Shown piece after piece: positions 1 to 6,839 of a DNA stretch of 14,655 bases (position 1 is the stretch's first letter; each line of letters begins with the position of its first letter). The stretch lies in contig DITF01000282.1 in the NCBI GenBank assembly GCA_002422125.1, positions 1-14,655 on the forward strand. Direction: 5' to 3'. The position numbers were made by a program, and so were the translations under genes. The DNA comes from a bacterium UBP17_UBA6191. Lineage in GTDB: Bacteria > Muiribacteriota > UBA6191. The notes under the pieces were generated by a model that was not told where the DNA came from, searched no databases, and saw nothing but the letters and a program-made list of their open reading frames with translations.

Positions 1-701
1 AGATTATTCATTCCCGTAAACATGCTTTCCCTGGCAACACGAAGACAGCCAGTAATTACCCCACGCCATAAATAAGGGTTATCCTTAAAACCAGCACTAA
101 AAAAGTTTCTGAAAAATGTAATGGCTTCATCCCAGTAACCATAAAACCAGGCCGATTGCAGGGGAACATCATATTCATCGATCAGGATTAAAGGGGTAGA
201 CCCAATAGAGGCATAGGCCCTTGTGAGATTCAAAAGCAGATTACAAAAATCTGCAAAGTTAGCCTGGTTTTTTGTAACTGCTAAAATGGGATTAAGAAGT
301 GTGGACTCTGCTTTTTCTAGGGCTAGTAAATGCTCTAAAGCCAGCTTCTGACAAAAATCATGAATCATTTCTTCGGTTTTAGGCCAGTCGTTGGCTTTGC
401 AATCCTTAAACGAAAGATAAATCACTGGCCGACTACCCTGCTCAGCCATAGCTTTTTCATTTTGGGAAATCCTCAGCCCATCAAAAAGCCTACGATTCTC
501 TTCGGAGCAATCCTTATCAAAAAAGTATCTTAAGGTGGAGAGATTTAAGGTTTTTCCAAAGCGGCGGGGACGGGTGATTAAAAGTGCTTCCGTCGGATCT
601 TCCAAAAATTCTTCGATGAGGGCCGTTTTATCCACATAAAGAAGTTCTGGATTCAAACGAATCTTCCTAAAGTCACTGATACCAAGCGGAATTTTTTTCA
701 T
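1..701 (-). CDS. AAA-ATPase-like protein (PF09820 type), C-terminal part beyond the left edge
   Basis: Reading the minus strand from the ATG at 699-701 gives an uninterrupted frame of about 233 residues that runs off the window. It opens MKKIPLGISDFRKIR, followed by VDKTALIEEFL, a Walker A-like ITRPRRFGKT, a Walker B LILIDEYDVPL and a late motif GVITGCLRVARESMFTGMNN. This order is characteristic of the AAA-ATPase_like family (PF09820), whose members usually end in a DUF1703 PD-(D/E)XK nuclease-like domain; that part would lie to the left and is not visible. The family is often present in many copies per genome. Its role is not established; a mobile or defence role is suspected. The start lies 17 bases after the stop of the upstream 135-residue gene and has no clear Shine-Dalgarno site, so it is probably co-transcribed and may depend on coupling. 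Confidence 0.85.
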   Translation of the reverse strand, partial: MKKIPLGISDFRKIRLNPELLYVDKTALIEEFLEDPTEALLITRPRRFGKTLNLSTLRYFFDKDCSEENRRLFDGLRISQNEKAMAEQGSRPVIYLSFKDCKANDWPKTEEMIHDFCQKLALEHLLALEKAESTLLNPILAVTKNQANFADFCNLLLNLTRAYASIGSTPLILIDEYDVPLQSAWFYGYWDEAITFFRNFFSAGFKDNPYLWRGVITGCLRVARESMFTGMNN

Positions 702-718
702 ACCATTAACCACAAAAC

Positions 719-1126
719 TTAGAGCCTGGGTTTGAATTGCAGACTCGGACTGCTCTCCGATTCCTCACTCATTTCTTCCGGAATTTTCACAGTGACCTTT
801 ACTATCTCAATATCATTGATCTCTTCTGGGGTTATTTTGTCCAGCTTTTGCATGATTTTCCGAATCAAATCACCATTTTGACGAACCACCAAAGTCATTT
901 CTTCAGAATATTGGTGAACTTGGAGAAACTCCTCAACTTTAGCAATGTACTCATCTTGAATTGCTTCGCCTTTTTCGTCAATTTGAACCGGTATAAAAAT
1001 TACCACTTCTGCATTTTTATAGACCTTGTGATCTATCACAATGACGGGCACACCCTCAGACTCCATTTGAGAGGTTATAAACACAGTCATCTTCAGATTT
1101 TTTCTGTCCATTTTCAAATTCTGCAT
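719..1126 (-). CDS. Unrecognised 135-residue protein, first gene of the minus-strand pair
   Basis: I do not recognise this protein. It starts MQNLKMDRKNLKMTVFITSQ and is an alternation of beta-like stretches (VPVIVIDHKVY, AEVVIFIPVQI, MTLVVRQNGDLI, IEIVKVTVKIP) with an acidic, serine-rich tail. No signal peptide or membrane segment is visible. I chose the ATG at 1124-1126 because GGGAGG lies three bases upstream (1130-1135); the spacing is short. The in-frame ATG at 1153 has no such site, and the ATG at 1111 lies 18 bases from it. The gene ends 17 bases before the AAA-ATPase-like gene, so the two probably form an operon. A partner or regulator of the ATPase is possible but unsupported by any motif. 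Confidence 0.6.
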   Translation of the reverse strand: MQNLKMDRKNLKMTVFITSQMESEGVPVIVIDHKVYKNAEVVIFIPVQIDEKGEAIQDEYIAKVEEFLQVHQYSEEMTLVVRQNGDLIRKIMQKLDKITPEEINDIEIVKVTVKIPEEMSEESESSPSLQFKPRL

Positions 1127-1202
1127 TAGCCTCCCTACAACAGCCCAATACATTTAACGGATCAAGGGTATTCTCCAAGCGAAGCGGCATGGGTTAGATT
1201 TT

Positions 1203-1208
1203 AGTATA
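1203..1208 (-). promoter_or_regulatory. Possible -10 element for the minus-strand pair
   Basis: On the minus strand this reads TATACT, one mismatch from TATAAT, about 77 bases upstream of the chosen start at 1126. A -35 at 17-base spacing (TAGATC) matches the consensus poorly, so the call is tentative. Confidence 0.25.
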
Positions 1209-1365
1209 GCCTAGAGCCTATTCCTGATCTATGTTTGTTACGAGATTTAGTGAGAAGTTAAAAGGCCTAGTGGTTCGGATAGAAGCTCTTGGAAGCGGCC
1301 AGCGGGTTATGAGGACCACCATTTCCCAATTTCATAAAAAAATTACACCAAAGCCATTACTACTA

Positions 1366-1393
1366 TTGACAAGAGCCATTTTTTTATTAGAAT
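1366..1393 (+). promoter_or_regulatory. Sigma-70-like promoter of the defence operon
   Basis: A perfect TTGACA (1366-1371) is followed after 16 bases by TAGAAT (1388-1393), one mismatch from TATAAT. The predicted transcription start is near 1400, only about two bases before the ATG at 1402. It is the best promoter match I found ahead of the ten-gene plus-strand run. If used, the mRNA would be essentially leaderless at hsdS. Confidence 0.5.
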
Positions 1394-1401
1394 TGACAGT
1401 A

Positions 1402-2004
1402 ATGAACAAACTTGAGAACAAGATCATCTGGCTTTCAGACTTGGCCAGCGTCACCACTGGCTATCCTTTCCGCAGTAAAATTTTAGAGGTCAAGGACTCT
1501 CGGACTTTAGTGGTTCAAATGCGGGATGCCTGTGCCTTTAAGGGGATCAACTGGTCTGGCTGTGTAGCTACAAAACCATTAAATACGCCTCAACAAAAAC
1601 TAATGGATCAAGATATTCTCTTGGCGACCCGTGGAAATCATTTTTACGCCGTGCTAGTGGATGGTATGCCAAAAGGATTTGAGGTAGTTGCTGCTCCACA
1701 TTTTTTTGTGATTCGCTGTCGGGATAGATTAAATCCTCGTTACCTTTGTTGGATTTTGAATCAGAATCAGGCTCAAAATTATCTGGAACTTGAGGCTATG
1801 GGCAGTACAATCAAAAGTCTGAGGAAAGATGTTGTGGAAAAAATTCCCATTCCCCTGCCTCCCATTAAGACCCAAGAGGCACTGGTAAAAATAATCGCAA
1901 ACCACAAAAAGCAGGAAACTATTCTTTTAGGTCTTTTGCAGAATCAAAAAACTATCATGCAGGCCATTGCCAGCGATTTGTATCCGAAGGACAAAAATTT
2001 ATGA
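1402..2004 (+). CDS. hsdS: Half-length type I restriction specificity subunit (single TRD)
   Basis: This 200-residue protein carries one target-recognition domain plus one conserved helix, against about 400 residues for a classical two-TRD HsdS. The TRD opening IIWLSDLASVTTGYPFRSKI, then VVQMRDA, ILLATRGNHF and the exit KSLRKDVVEKIPIPLPPIKT are typical of half-S proteins; a coiled helix (about 155-195) follows. Half-S subunits are known to pair as homodimers, giving a palindromic bipartite target read by the HsdM complex. I chose the ATG at 1402 because the TRD begins about ten residues in; the frame is open from 1231 but that stretch is not HsdS-like. No Shine-Dalgarno site precedes 1402, which fits the predicted leaderless start. 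Its stop overlaps the hsdM start as ATGA, implying translational coupling. It is the only intact S gene here. Confidence 0.88.
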   Translation: MNKLENKIIWLSDLASVTTGYPFRSKILEVKDSRTLVVQMRDACAFKGINWSGCVATKPLNTPQQKLMDQDILLATRGNHFYAVLVDGMPKGFEVVAAPHFFVIRCRDRLNPRYLCWILNQNQAQNYLELEAMGSTIKSLRKDVVEKIPIPLPPIKTQEALVKIIANHKKQETILLGLLQNQKTIMQAIASDLYPKDKNL

Positions 2005-3521
2005 GCATCATGACCAGTCAGGAAACCATTAACAAAACCCTATGGGGAGCCTGCGACACCTTTCGGGGAACCATTAGTGCTGACACCTACAAAGACTTCA
2101 TTCTGACCATGTTGTTTTTGAAGTATGTTTCTGATGTATCACTTGATCATTACGAAAAATACAAAATTGAGTATGGGGACGAGGAAGAGTTAATTGATGA
2201 ACTAATGAAAAGCGAACGCTTTGTTCTGCCCAAGCAATCAAACTTCTATTATCTGCACAGTCGCAAAGAAGAGCCCGGGAATGGGGAAAGAATTGATCAG
2301 GCTTTACATGCGCTGGAAGAGGCCAACGGAACCAAGCTCAAAGAGGCCGGAAAAAGTGTGTTTCAGGATATTTCTTTTAACACAGATAAACTAGGCGAGG
2401 AAAAGCAAAAAAACATCATCCTTAAAGATCTGCTACATGATTTTTCTAAGGAGGAGCTAAATCTAAGGCCCTCAAAAATCGGCAGTCTTGATGTGATTGG
2501 CAATGCCTATGAATACCTGATTAAACATTTTGCCGCTGGTGGGGGGCAAAAAGCGGGGGAATTTTATACCCCTCCCGAAGTGTCGGATTTGATGGCAGAG
2601 CTTTTGGAACCGGTATCAGGAGATTATATCTGTGATCCGGCCTGTGGTTCTGGTTCACTACTGCTTAAATGTGGAAAAAAAATCCGCGACAACAGTCAGA
2701 AAAAACAATATGCCCTCTATGGACAGGAAGCGATTGGCTCTACCTGGTCTTTAGCCAAAATGAATATGTTTTTGCACGGAGAGGACAATCACAAAATCGA
2801 GTGGGGCGACACAATCAGAAACCCCAAACTATTGGATCAAAACGGCCAGCTAATCCTTTTTGATATTGTGACGGCCAATCCCCCGTTTTCTTTAGATAAA
2901 TGGGGCTATGAACAGGCTAAAACCGATCCTTTTGGACGATTTTTGCGGGGCCTCCCTCCCAAGACCAAGGGCGATTATGCCTTTATTTTACACATGATCG
3001 AAACCCTCAAGCCCAAAACAGGCCGTATGGGTGTAGTGGTGCCGCATGGGGTATTGTTTCGCGGAGCATCGGAAGGCCAGATTCGCCAAAAACTGATTGA
3101 GGAAAACCTTCTGGATGCGGTTATTGGCCTGCCGGAAAAGCTCTTCTACGGAACTGGTATCCCTGCTGCTATTTTAGTTTTCAAAAAGAATAAACCCGAT
3201 GATACGGTTTTGTTTATTGATGCTTCCCGTGAGTTCAAGTCCGGCAAAAACCAGAACCAACTGAGTCCAGAAAACATTCAAAAGATCATCAAAACCTACA
3301 AAACCCGCCAAAGCCTGGACAAGTACGCCTATCTTGCCAGCCTCAAAGAAATCCGCGAGAATGATTACAATCTGAACATCCCCCGCTTTGTAGATACCTT
3401 TGAAGAAGAGGAGGAAATTGACTTGATGGCAGTACGAGCCGAACGCAAACTCCTACAGACCGAACTCCTGCATCTTGAACAGCAGATGGAAGAGTATTTG
3501 AGGGAGTTGGGTTATGAATAG
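2001..3521 (+). CDS. hsdM: Type I restriction-modification N6-adenine methyltransferase subunit
   Basis: HsdM binds S-adenosylmethionine and methylates adenine at the target chosen by HsdS, marking self DNA; with HsdR the complex restricts unmodified DNA. The 506-residue protein has the HsdM N-terminal helical domain (about 5-150, including LWGACDTFRGTISADTYKDF and MLFLKYVSD), motif I DPACGSGSLLL with D212 to G218 for cofactor binding, and the catalytic motif IV as NPPF at 293-296. YGQEAIGSTWSLAKMNMFLHG-type sequence follows motif I as expected. The tail (about 465-505) is a charged coiled helix. The start overlaps hsdS by four bases, with AAGGA nine bases upstream; an internal ATG at 2010 is the alternative. 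Length is usual and all motifs look intact, so it should be active. Confidence 0.97.
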   Translation: MSIMTSQETINKTLWGACDTFRGTISADTYKDFILTMLFLKYVSDVSLDHYEKYKIEYGDEEELIDELMKSERFVLPKQSNFYYLHSRKEEPGNGERIDQALHALEEANGTKLKEAGKSVFQDISFNTDKLGEEKQKNIILKDLLHDFSKEELNLRPSKIGSLDVIGNAYEYLIKHFAAGGGQKAGEFYTPPEVSDLMAELLEPVSGDYICDPACGSGSLLLKCGKKIRDNSQKKQYALYGQEAIGSTWSLAKMNMFLHGEDNHKIEWGDTIRNPKLLDQNGQLILFDIVTANPPFSLDKWGYEQAKTDPFGRFLRGLPPKTKGDYAFILHMIETLKPKTGRMGVVVPHGVLFRGASEGQIRQKLIEENLLDAVIGLPEKLFYGTGIPAAILVFKKNKPDDTVLFIDASREFKSGKNQNQLSPENIQKIIKTYKTRQSLDKYAYLASLKEIRENDYNLNIPRFVDTFEEEEEIDLMAVRAERKLLQTELLHLEQQMEEYLRELGYE

Positions 3522-4401
3522 CAGACTCCAGAAAGCCCGCATTGAGGTACAAGGAACCAGTATTAGAGTTTTGCGTCATGGCGATCGGGATTATATTTCG
3601 CTCACTGATATGCTCAAGGCCAAGGACGGGGATTTTTTTATTTCAGACTGGCTGCGCAATCGAAACACTGTGGAGTTTTTGGGGGTTTGGGAAAAGATAT
3701 ATAATCCAGATTTTAATTATGGCGAATTCGCCACAATTAAAAGTCAGGCCGGGCTTAACAGCTACAAGATCAGCGTAGCGGATTGGACACTAAAAACAAA
3801 TGCTATCGGCTTACAAGCCAAAGCTGGTCGCTATGGCGGCACTTACGCGCATACGGATATTGCCTTTGAGTTTGGAATGTGGATAAGCCCAGAATTCAAA
3901 ATTTACTTAATTCGCGAATTTCAGCGTCTCAAAGAACAAGAGCAAAAGAAGCTGTCGAGTCCATGGAATGTGAATAGAGCATTGGCAAAAATCAACTACC
4001 GTATTCATACCGATGCTATTCAGAACCACTTCATTCCCCCACTACTAAATTCAAAGCAAATAGCCTCAATCTACGCCACAGAGGCTGATTTATTAAATAT
4101 GGCCCTCTTTGCTTGTACCGCTAAAGAATGGCGGAAAGCTAATCCTCAATTGGAAGGCAACATGCGAGATTATGCCACGATTGAACAACTGCTTGTATTG
4201 GCCAACCTCGAAAGCATGAATGCAGAGTTGATCCACATGAATCTAACTTCAGAACAGCGTTTGGCAAAATTAAACGATATGGCTATTCGCCAGCTAAAAA
4301 TACTCATTCAAAATACAATTTCGTTTAATCCTGAGCCTCCTAGTCCCAAGGAAAAATCGAAATATTTGGATATTCCCTTAAAGGAGCCAGAGAATGACTA
4401 A
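3514..4401 (+). CDS. KilA-N domain protein nested in the hsd operon
   Basis: The 295-residue protein has an N-terminal KilA-N domain (about 10-130), a DNA-binding fold common in phage and large-virus proteins. Visible marks are RDYISLTDMLKAKDGDFFI, the strand DWLRNRNTVEFLGVWE, GRYGGTYAHTDIAFEFGMWI and a closing SPEFKIYLIREFQRL. The C-terminal half is helical with no motif I recognise. KilA-N genes are common passengers of type I restriction loci; their job there is unknown, with DNA binding or regulation the usual guess. The start overlaps the end of hsdM by eight bases, and an AGGGAG lies seven bases upstream. The stop overlaps the next gene by eight bases, so it is locked between hsdM and the DUF1016 nuclease. 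Confidence 0.88.
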   Translation: MNSRLQKARIEVQGTSIRVLRHGDRDYISLTDMLKAKDGDFFISDWLRNRNTVEFLGVWEKIYNPDFNYGEFATIKSQAGLNSYKISVADWTLKTNAIGLQAKAGRYGGTYAHTDIAFEFGMWISPEFKIYLIREFQRLKEQEQKKLSSPWNVNRALAKINYRIHTDAIQNHFIPPLLNSKQIASIYATEADLLNMALFACTAKEWRKANPQLEGNMRDYATIEQLLVLANLESMNAELIHMNLTSEQRLAKLNDMAIRQLKILIQNTISFNPEPPSPKEKSKYLDIPLKEPEND

Positions 4402-5425
4402 CCCCTTGAATCAGAATCAACTCTTTGAACAGATTAGCCACCTGGTGTTGGAATCTCGTCAAGAAATCCAGCGCAAAGTCAACAGTACAATGGTACAAAC
4501 CTACGGGCAAATTGGACAATTGATCATTGAGCATGAACAAAAGGGTCAAAGCCGCGCCACCTATGGAACAAAGCAGCTTGAAGAACTCTCGACCCGTCTA
4601 AGTACTAAGTTTGGTAAGGGCTTTGATGTCACAAATTTACGCAATATGCGCCGATTTTATGAGGCTTTTCAGATTCGAGAGACAGTGTCTCTTGAATTGA
4701 GTTGGTCACACTACAATATTTTATCGCGTATTGAGCCTCAAAATGCTCGATTATGGTACCAGAAAGAATCTATACAACAAAACTGGAGTGTTCGCGCCCT
4801 GGAAAGACAAATTGGCACCCTGTACTACGAACGCCTTTTGTCCAGTAAAGATAAGGCTCCAGTAGAAGCCGAAGCCAAGTCCAACACAAGCACCCTGCAA
4901 GACAACCCCAAAGACTATTTAAGAGATCCATATATTCTTGATTTTCTCAATCTTGACAGTCAGGCATTTCTGGAAAGCGATTTGGAAAAAGGCATATTAT
5001 CCAATCTGCAAACATTTCTGTTGGAACTGGGAAAGGGTTTTGCTTTTGTGGGACGGCAGCAAAGAATCCGCACCGAAGATCAGGACTTCTACATTGATCT
5101 GGTTTTCTACAATTTTAAGCTCAAGTGCTTCTTACTAATCGATCTCAAACTGGGTAAACTGACCCATCAGGATGTGGGGCAAATGGACACCTACATACGC
5201 ATTTACGATCAACACAAAAATGATGCCAGCGACAACCCCACTATTGGCCTAATTTTATGCAGCCAGAAAAGTGAAGCCGTGGCCAAATATTCCATCCTCA
5301 CAAACAACCAGCAATTGTTTGCCTCCAAGTACCTGCCCTATCTGCCCACCGAAGCTGAACTCAAACAGGAGCTGGAAAGAGAGAGAATCTTATTGCAGGA
5401 ACACGGTCTGGAAGTGGCTCCATGA
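4394..5425 (+). CDS. DUF1016/YhcG-type protein with PD-(D/E)XK nuclease domain
   Basis: The 343-residue protein has a helical DUF1016 N-terminal domain (about 10-160), marked by STMVQTYGQIGQLIIEHEQ, GFDVTNLRNMRRFYEAF and LSWSHYNILSRIE, then a C-terminal PD-(D/E)XK nuclease domain (about 175-330). Candidate catalytic residues are D235 in FYIDLVFYN and D250 and K252 in LLIDLKLGKL, the usual D...(D/E)xK spacing, with DVGQMDTYIR following. Such proteins are frequent partners of type I restriction genes and are thought to be DNA nucleases; the target is unknown. AAGGAG at 4380-4385 sits eight bases before the ATG. It overlaps the KilA-N gene by eight bases and the broken hsdS by four (ATGA). The catalytic residues are present, so I expect an active enzyme. 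Confidence 0.92.
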   Translation: MTNPLNQNQLFEQISHLVLESRQEIQRKVNSTMVQTYGQIGQLIIEHEQKGQSRATYGTKQLEELSTRLSTKFGKGFDVTNLRNMRRFYEAFQIRETVSLELSWSHYNILSRIEPQNARLWYQKESIQQNWSVRALERQIGTLYYERLLSSKDKAPVEAEAKSNTSTLQDNPKDYLRDPYILDFLNLDSQAFLESDLEKGILSNLQTFLLELGKGFAFVGRQQRIRTEDQDFYIDLVFYNFKLKCFLLIDLKLGKLTHQDVGQMDTYIRIYDQHKNDASDNPTIGLILCSQKSEAVAKYSILTNNQQLFASKYLPYLPTEAELKQELERERILLQEHGLEVAP

Positions 5426-5971
5426 AAGGTAAACTGCCGGAGGGGTGGAAAGTTAATGCGATTGACAAGATTGCAACTGTCACATCTGGAGGCACACCCG
5501 ATAGGAAAGAGAAAGCATTTTGGGGAAATGAAATACCTTGGGTGACAACATCGGAAATTCAATTCTCAACAATTTATTATACAACCGAAAAAATCACGGC
5601 TCTTGGACTAAAACACTCATCCGCCAAATTGTTTCCAGTCAATACGATCCTTATCGCAATGTATGGTCAGGGTAAAACACGCGGAAAAGTTGCAAAACTC
5701 GGGATTGAAGCTGCCACCAACCAGGCGTGTGCAGCTGTAATTTTAAAAAGTTGTTATGATGTTGATTTCTACTTGCAATTCTTAATGAGTCAATACAACC
5801 ACATTCGCGAAATGTCCAATTGTGGTAGTCAAGAAAACCTAAGTGCGGCACTCGTTAAATCTATCCTGGTTCCCATCCCTCCCCGAACAAAAGAAAATCG
5901 CGGAAATTTTATGCACCTGGGATAAGGCCATCAGCACCACTGAAAAACTACTGGCCAATAGCCAGAAGCAG

Positions 5972-6013
5972 AAAAAAGCCTTGATGCAGCAATTGCTGAC
6001 GGGGAAAAAACGC
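5972..6013 (+). repeat. Conserved-helix repeat, copy 1 of the broken hsdS
   Basis: This encodes KKALMQQLLTGKKR after TRD1. The same 14-codon block recurs at 6527-6568 with mostly synonymous changes. Paired conserved helices are the normal architecture of a two-TRD HsdS and give sites where TRDs can be exchanged by recombination. Confidence 0.8.
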
Positions 6014-6526
6014 CTGTTGGATGAAAATGGGGTTCGGTTTTGTGGGGGGTGGGAAGTGGCTTCGCTAGAAAATGTTGCGAATATAAAAAAGGGCCAGCAG
6101 CTCAATCGCGATACTCTAACGAGTGATGGAGCATACCCTGTAATCAACGGCGGGTTAGTACCTTCTGGCTATACAAATGAATACAATACTTTAGCCAATA
6201 CAATTACCATCAGTGAAGGAGGAAATTCATGTGGGTATGTGGGCTATCAAACACAGCCATTCTGGTCTGGTGGTCATTGCTACCACCTTTCTGATCTCAA
6301 AATTGATTCTGGCTTCGCATATCAAATTCTAAAATTCAATGAGCTCAGTATAATGCGCTTACGGGTTGGCTCTGGATTACCCAATATCCAAAGAAAAGAT
6401 TTGCTAGCCTTTATTGTATAATATCCATCTTCAACTGGAGAACAAGCCGCTATTGGTGAAGCTCTAACAAACCTAGATCGAAAAATTGATTTATTGACAA
6501 AAGAAATTAACAGCCTGAAAAACGAG

Positions 6527-6568
6527 AAAAAGGCCCTGATGCAACAGTTGTTGACGGGGAAAAGGCGA
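6527..6568 (+). repeat. Conserved-helix repeat, copy 2 of the broken hsdS
   Basis: This encodes KKALMQQLLTGKRR at the C-terminus of the broken S subunit and matches the copy at 5972-6013. It lies downstream of the TAA at 6419, so it is not translated unless that stop is read through. Confidence 0.8.
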
Positions 6569-6586
6569 GTAATAACTTAATTTATT

Positions 6587-6591
6587 GGAGG
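6587..6591 (+). promoter_or_regulatory. Ribosome binding site setting the DUF2188 start
   Basis: GGAGG lies five bases before the ATG at 6597. It selects that codon over the upstream in-frame TTG at 6585. It is the clearest independent ribosome site in the middle of the operon, as expected for a gene that cannot rely on coupling to the broken hsdS. Confidence 0.75.
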
Positions 6592-6596
6592 AAGTT

Positions 6597-6830
6597 ATGA
6601 GTAAAGGTAAGAATCAACATGTCGTGCCCCATCCGGATGGGTGGGCCGTAAAAGGTGCAGGTAATTCAAAAGCCACTGTGGTCACAAAAACCCAGAAAGA
6701 AGCCATCACCAAAGCTGAGACCATTGCTAAAAATCAACATTCGGACACCAAGGTTCATGGTCAAGATGGAAAAATCAGAGCTGGAAACAGCTACGGAAAT
6801 GATCCGCATCCACCTAAAGACAAAAAGTGA
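6597..6830 (+). CDS. DUF2188 domain small protein
   Basis: The 77-residue protein matches the DUF2188 pattern (PF09954) over nearly its whole length: HVVPHPDGWAVKGAGNSKAT, then TKTQKEAITKAETIAKNQ and VHGQDGKIRAGNSYGNDP. The family is small, basic and soluble, with no known biochemical activity. It is often seen near mobile and defence genes. It begins 16 bases after the end of the broken hsdS, has its own GGAGG, and ends nine bases before the SIR2 gene. It could belong to the SIR2-HerA cargo or to the older hsd operon; base composition in the line I counted (about 43 percent G+C) is closer to the hsd genes than to SIR2-HerA. Confidence 0.85.
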   Translation: MSKGKNQHVVPHPDGWAVKGAGNSKATVVTKTQKEAITKAETIAKNQHSDTKVHGQDGKIRAGNSYGNDPHPPKDKK

Positions 6831-6839
6831 GAGTTCAAA

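Larger units (their letters stand above)
1127..1401. other. Divergent intergenic region
   Basis: These 275 bases separate the minus-strand pair from the plus-strand defence operon and should hold promoters for both. Part of it (from 1231) is open in the hsdS frame and could encode a 57-residue extension, but that peptide is not HsdS-like and its upstream ATGs lack good ribosome sites. Apart from the two promoter candidates listed separately, I see only an imperfect direct repeat, AGCCTAG/AGCCTAT, near 1207-1220. No convincing terminator or operator palindrome was found. Confidence 0.6.
5422..6580 (+). pseudogene. hsdS: Two-TRD type I specificity subunit, broken by a frameshift and a stop codon
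   Basis: Read across two lesions, this is a classical HsdS of about 385 residues. TRD1 (MKGKLPEGWKV, then VTSGGTPDRKEKAFWGNEIP, TNQACAAVIL) is intact to ILVPIP near 5880. There the frame shifts by one and the annotated frame ends at 5923-5925. The conserved helix (LPEQKKIAEIL, MQQLLTGKKRL) and TRD2 (GGWEVASLENVANIKKGQQL, VINGGLVPSG) continue in the other frame until a TAA at 6419-6421. The same frame then resumes with EQAAIGEALTNLDRKI and a second MQQLLTGKRR to a TAA at 6578-6580. The start overlaps the DUF1016 gene by ATGA. A 167-residue TRD1 fragment may still be made but lacks the conserved helix. Sequencing error could explain one lesion; two together favour real decay. Confidence 0.88.

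Noticed and set aside
737..1129. Plus-strand 130-residue ORF
   Set aside because: It mirrors the minus-strand 135-residue gene; the minus-strand reading has a ribosome site and a plausible neighbour 17 bases downstream.
1393..1398. Second TTGACA as a -35 element
   Set aside because: No TATAAT-like hexamer lies 16-18 bases downstream, and the position would put transcription inside hsdS.
1231..1401. 57-residue N-terminal extension of the half-length HsdS
   Set aside because: The frame is open but the peptide is not HsdS-like, a TRD normally starts within about ten residues of the N-terminus, and a good promoter lies inside it.
3343..3579. Minus-strand 78-residue ORF over the hsdM/KilA-N junction
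   Set aside because: It is antisense to two well-supported genes and shows no recognisable motif or ribosome site.
5875..5890. Programmed +1 frameshift at CCC-CGA in hsdS
   Set aside because: CCC-C can slip, but the product would lack two residues of the usual PPLPEQ motif, no stimulatory element is seen, and the later TAA still truncates the protein.
5843..6421. A separate 192-residue HsdS gene
   Set aside because: It begins inside TRD1 coding sequence with no ribosome site and simply continues the frame-shifted second hsdS.
6585..6596. TTG start for the DUF2188 gene
   Set aside because: GGAGG overlaps this codon and is correctly spaced for the ATG at 6597.
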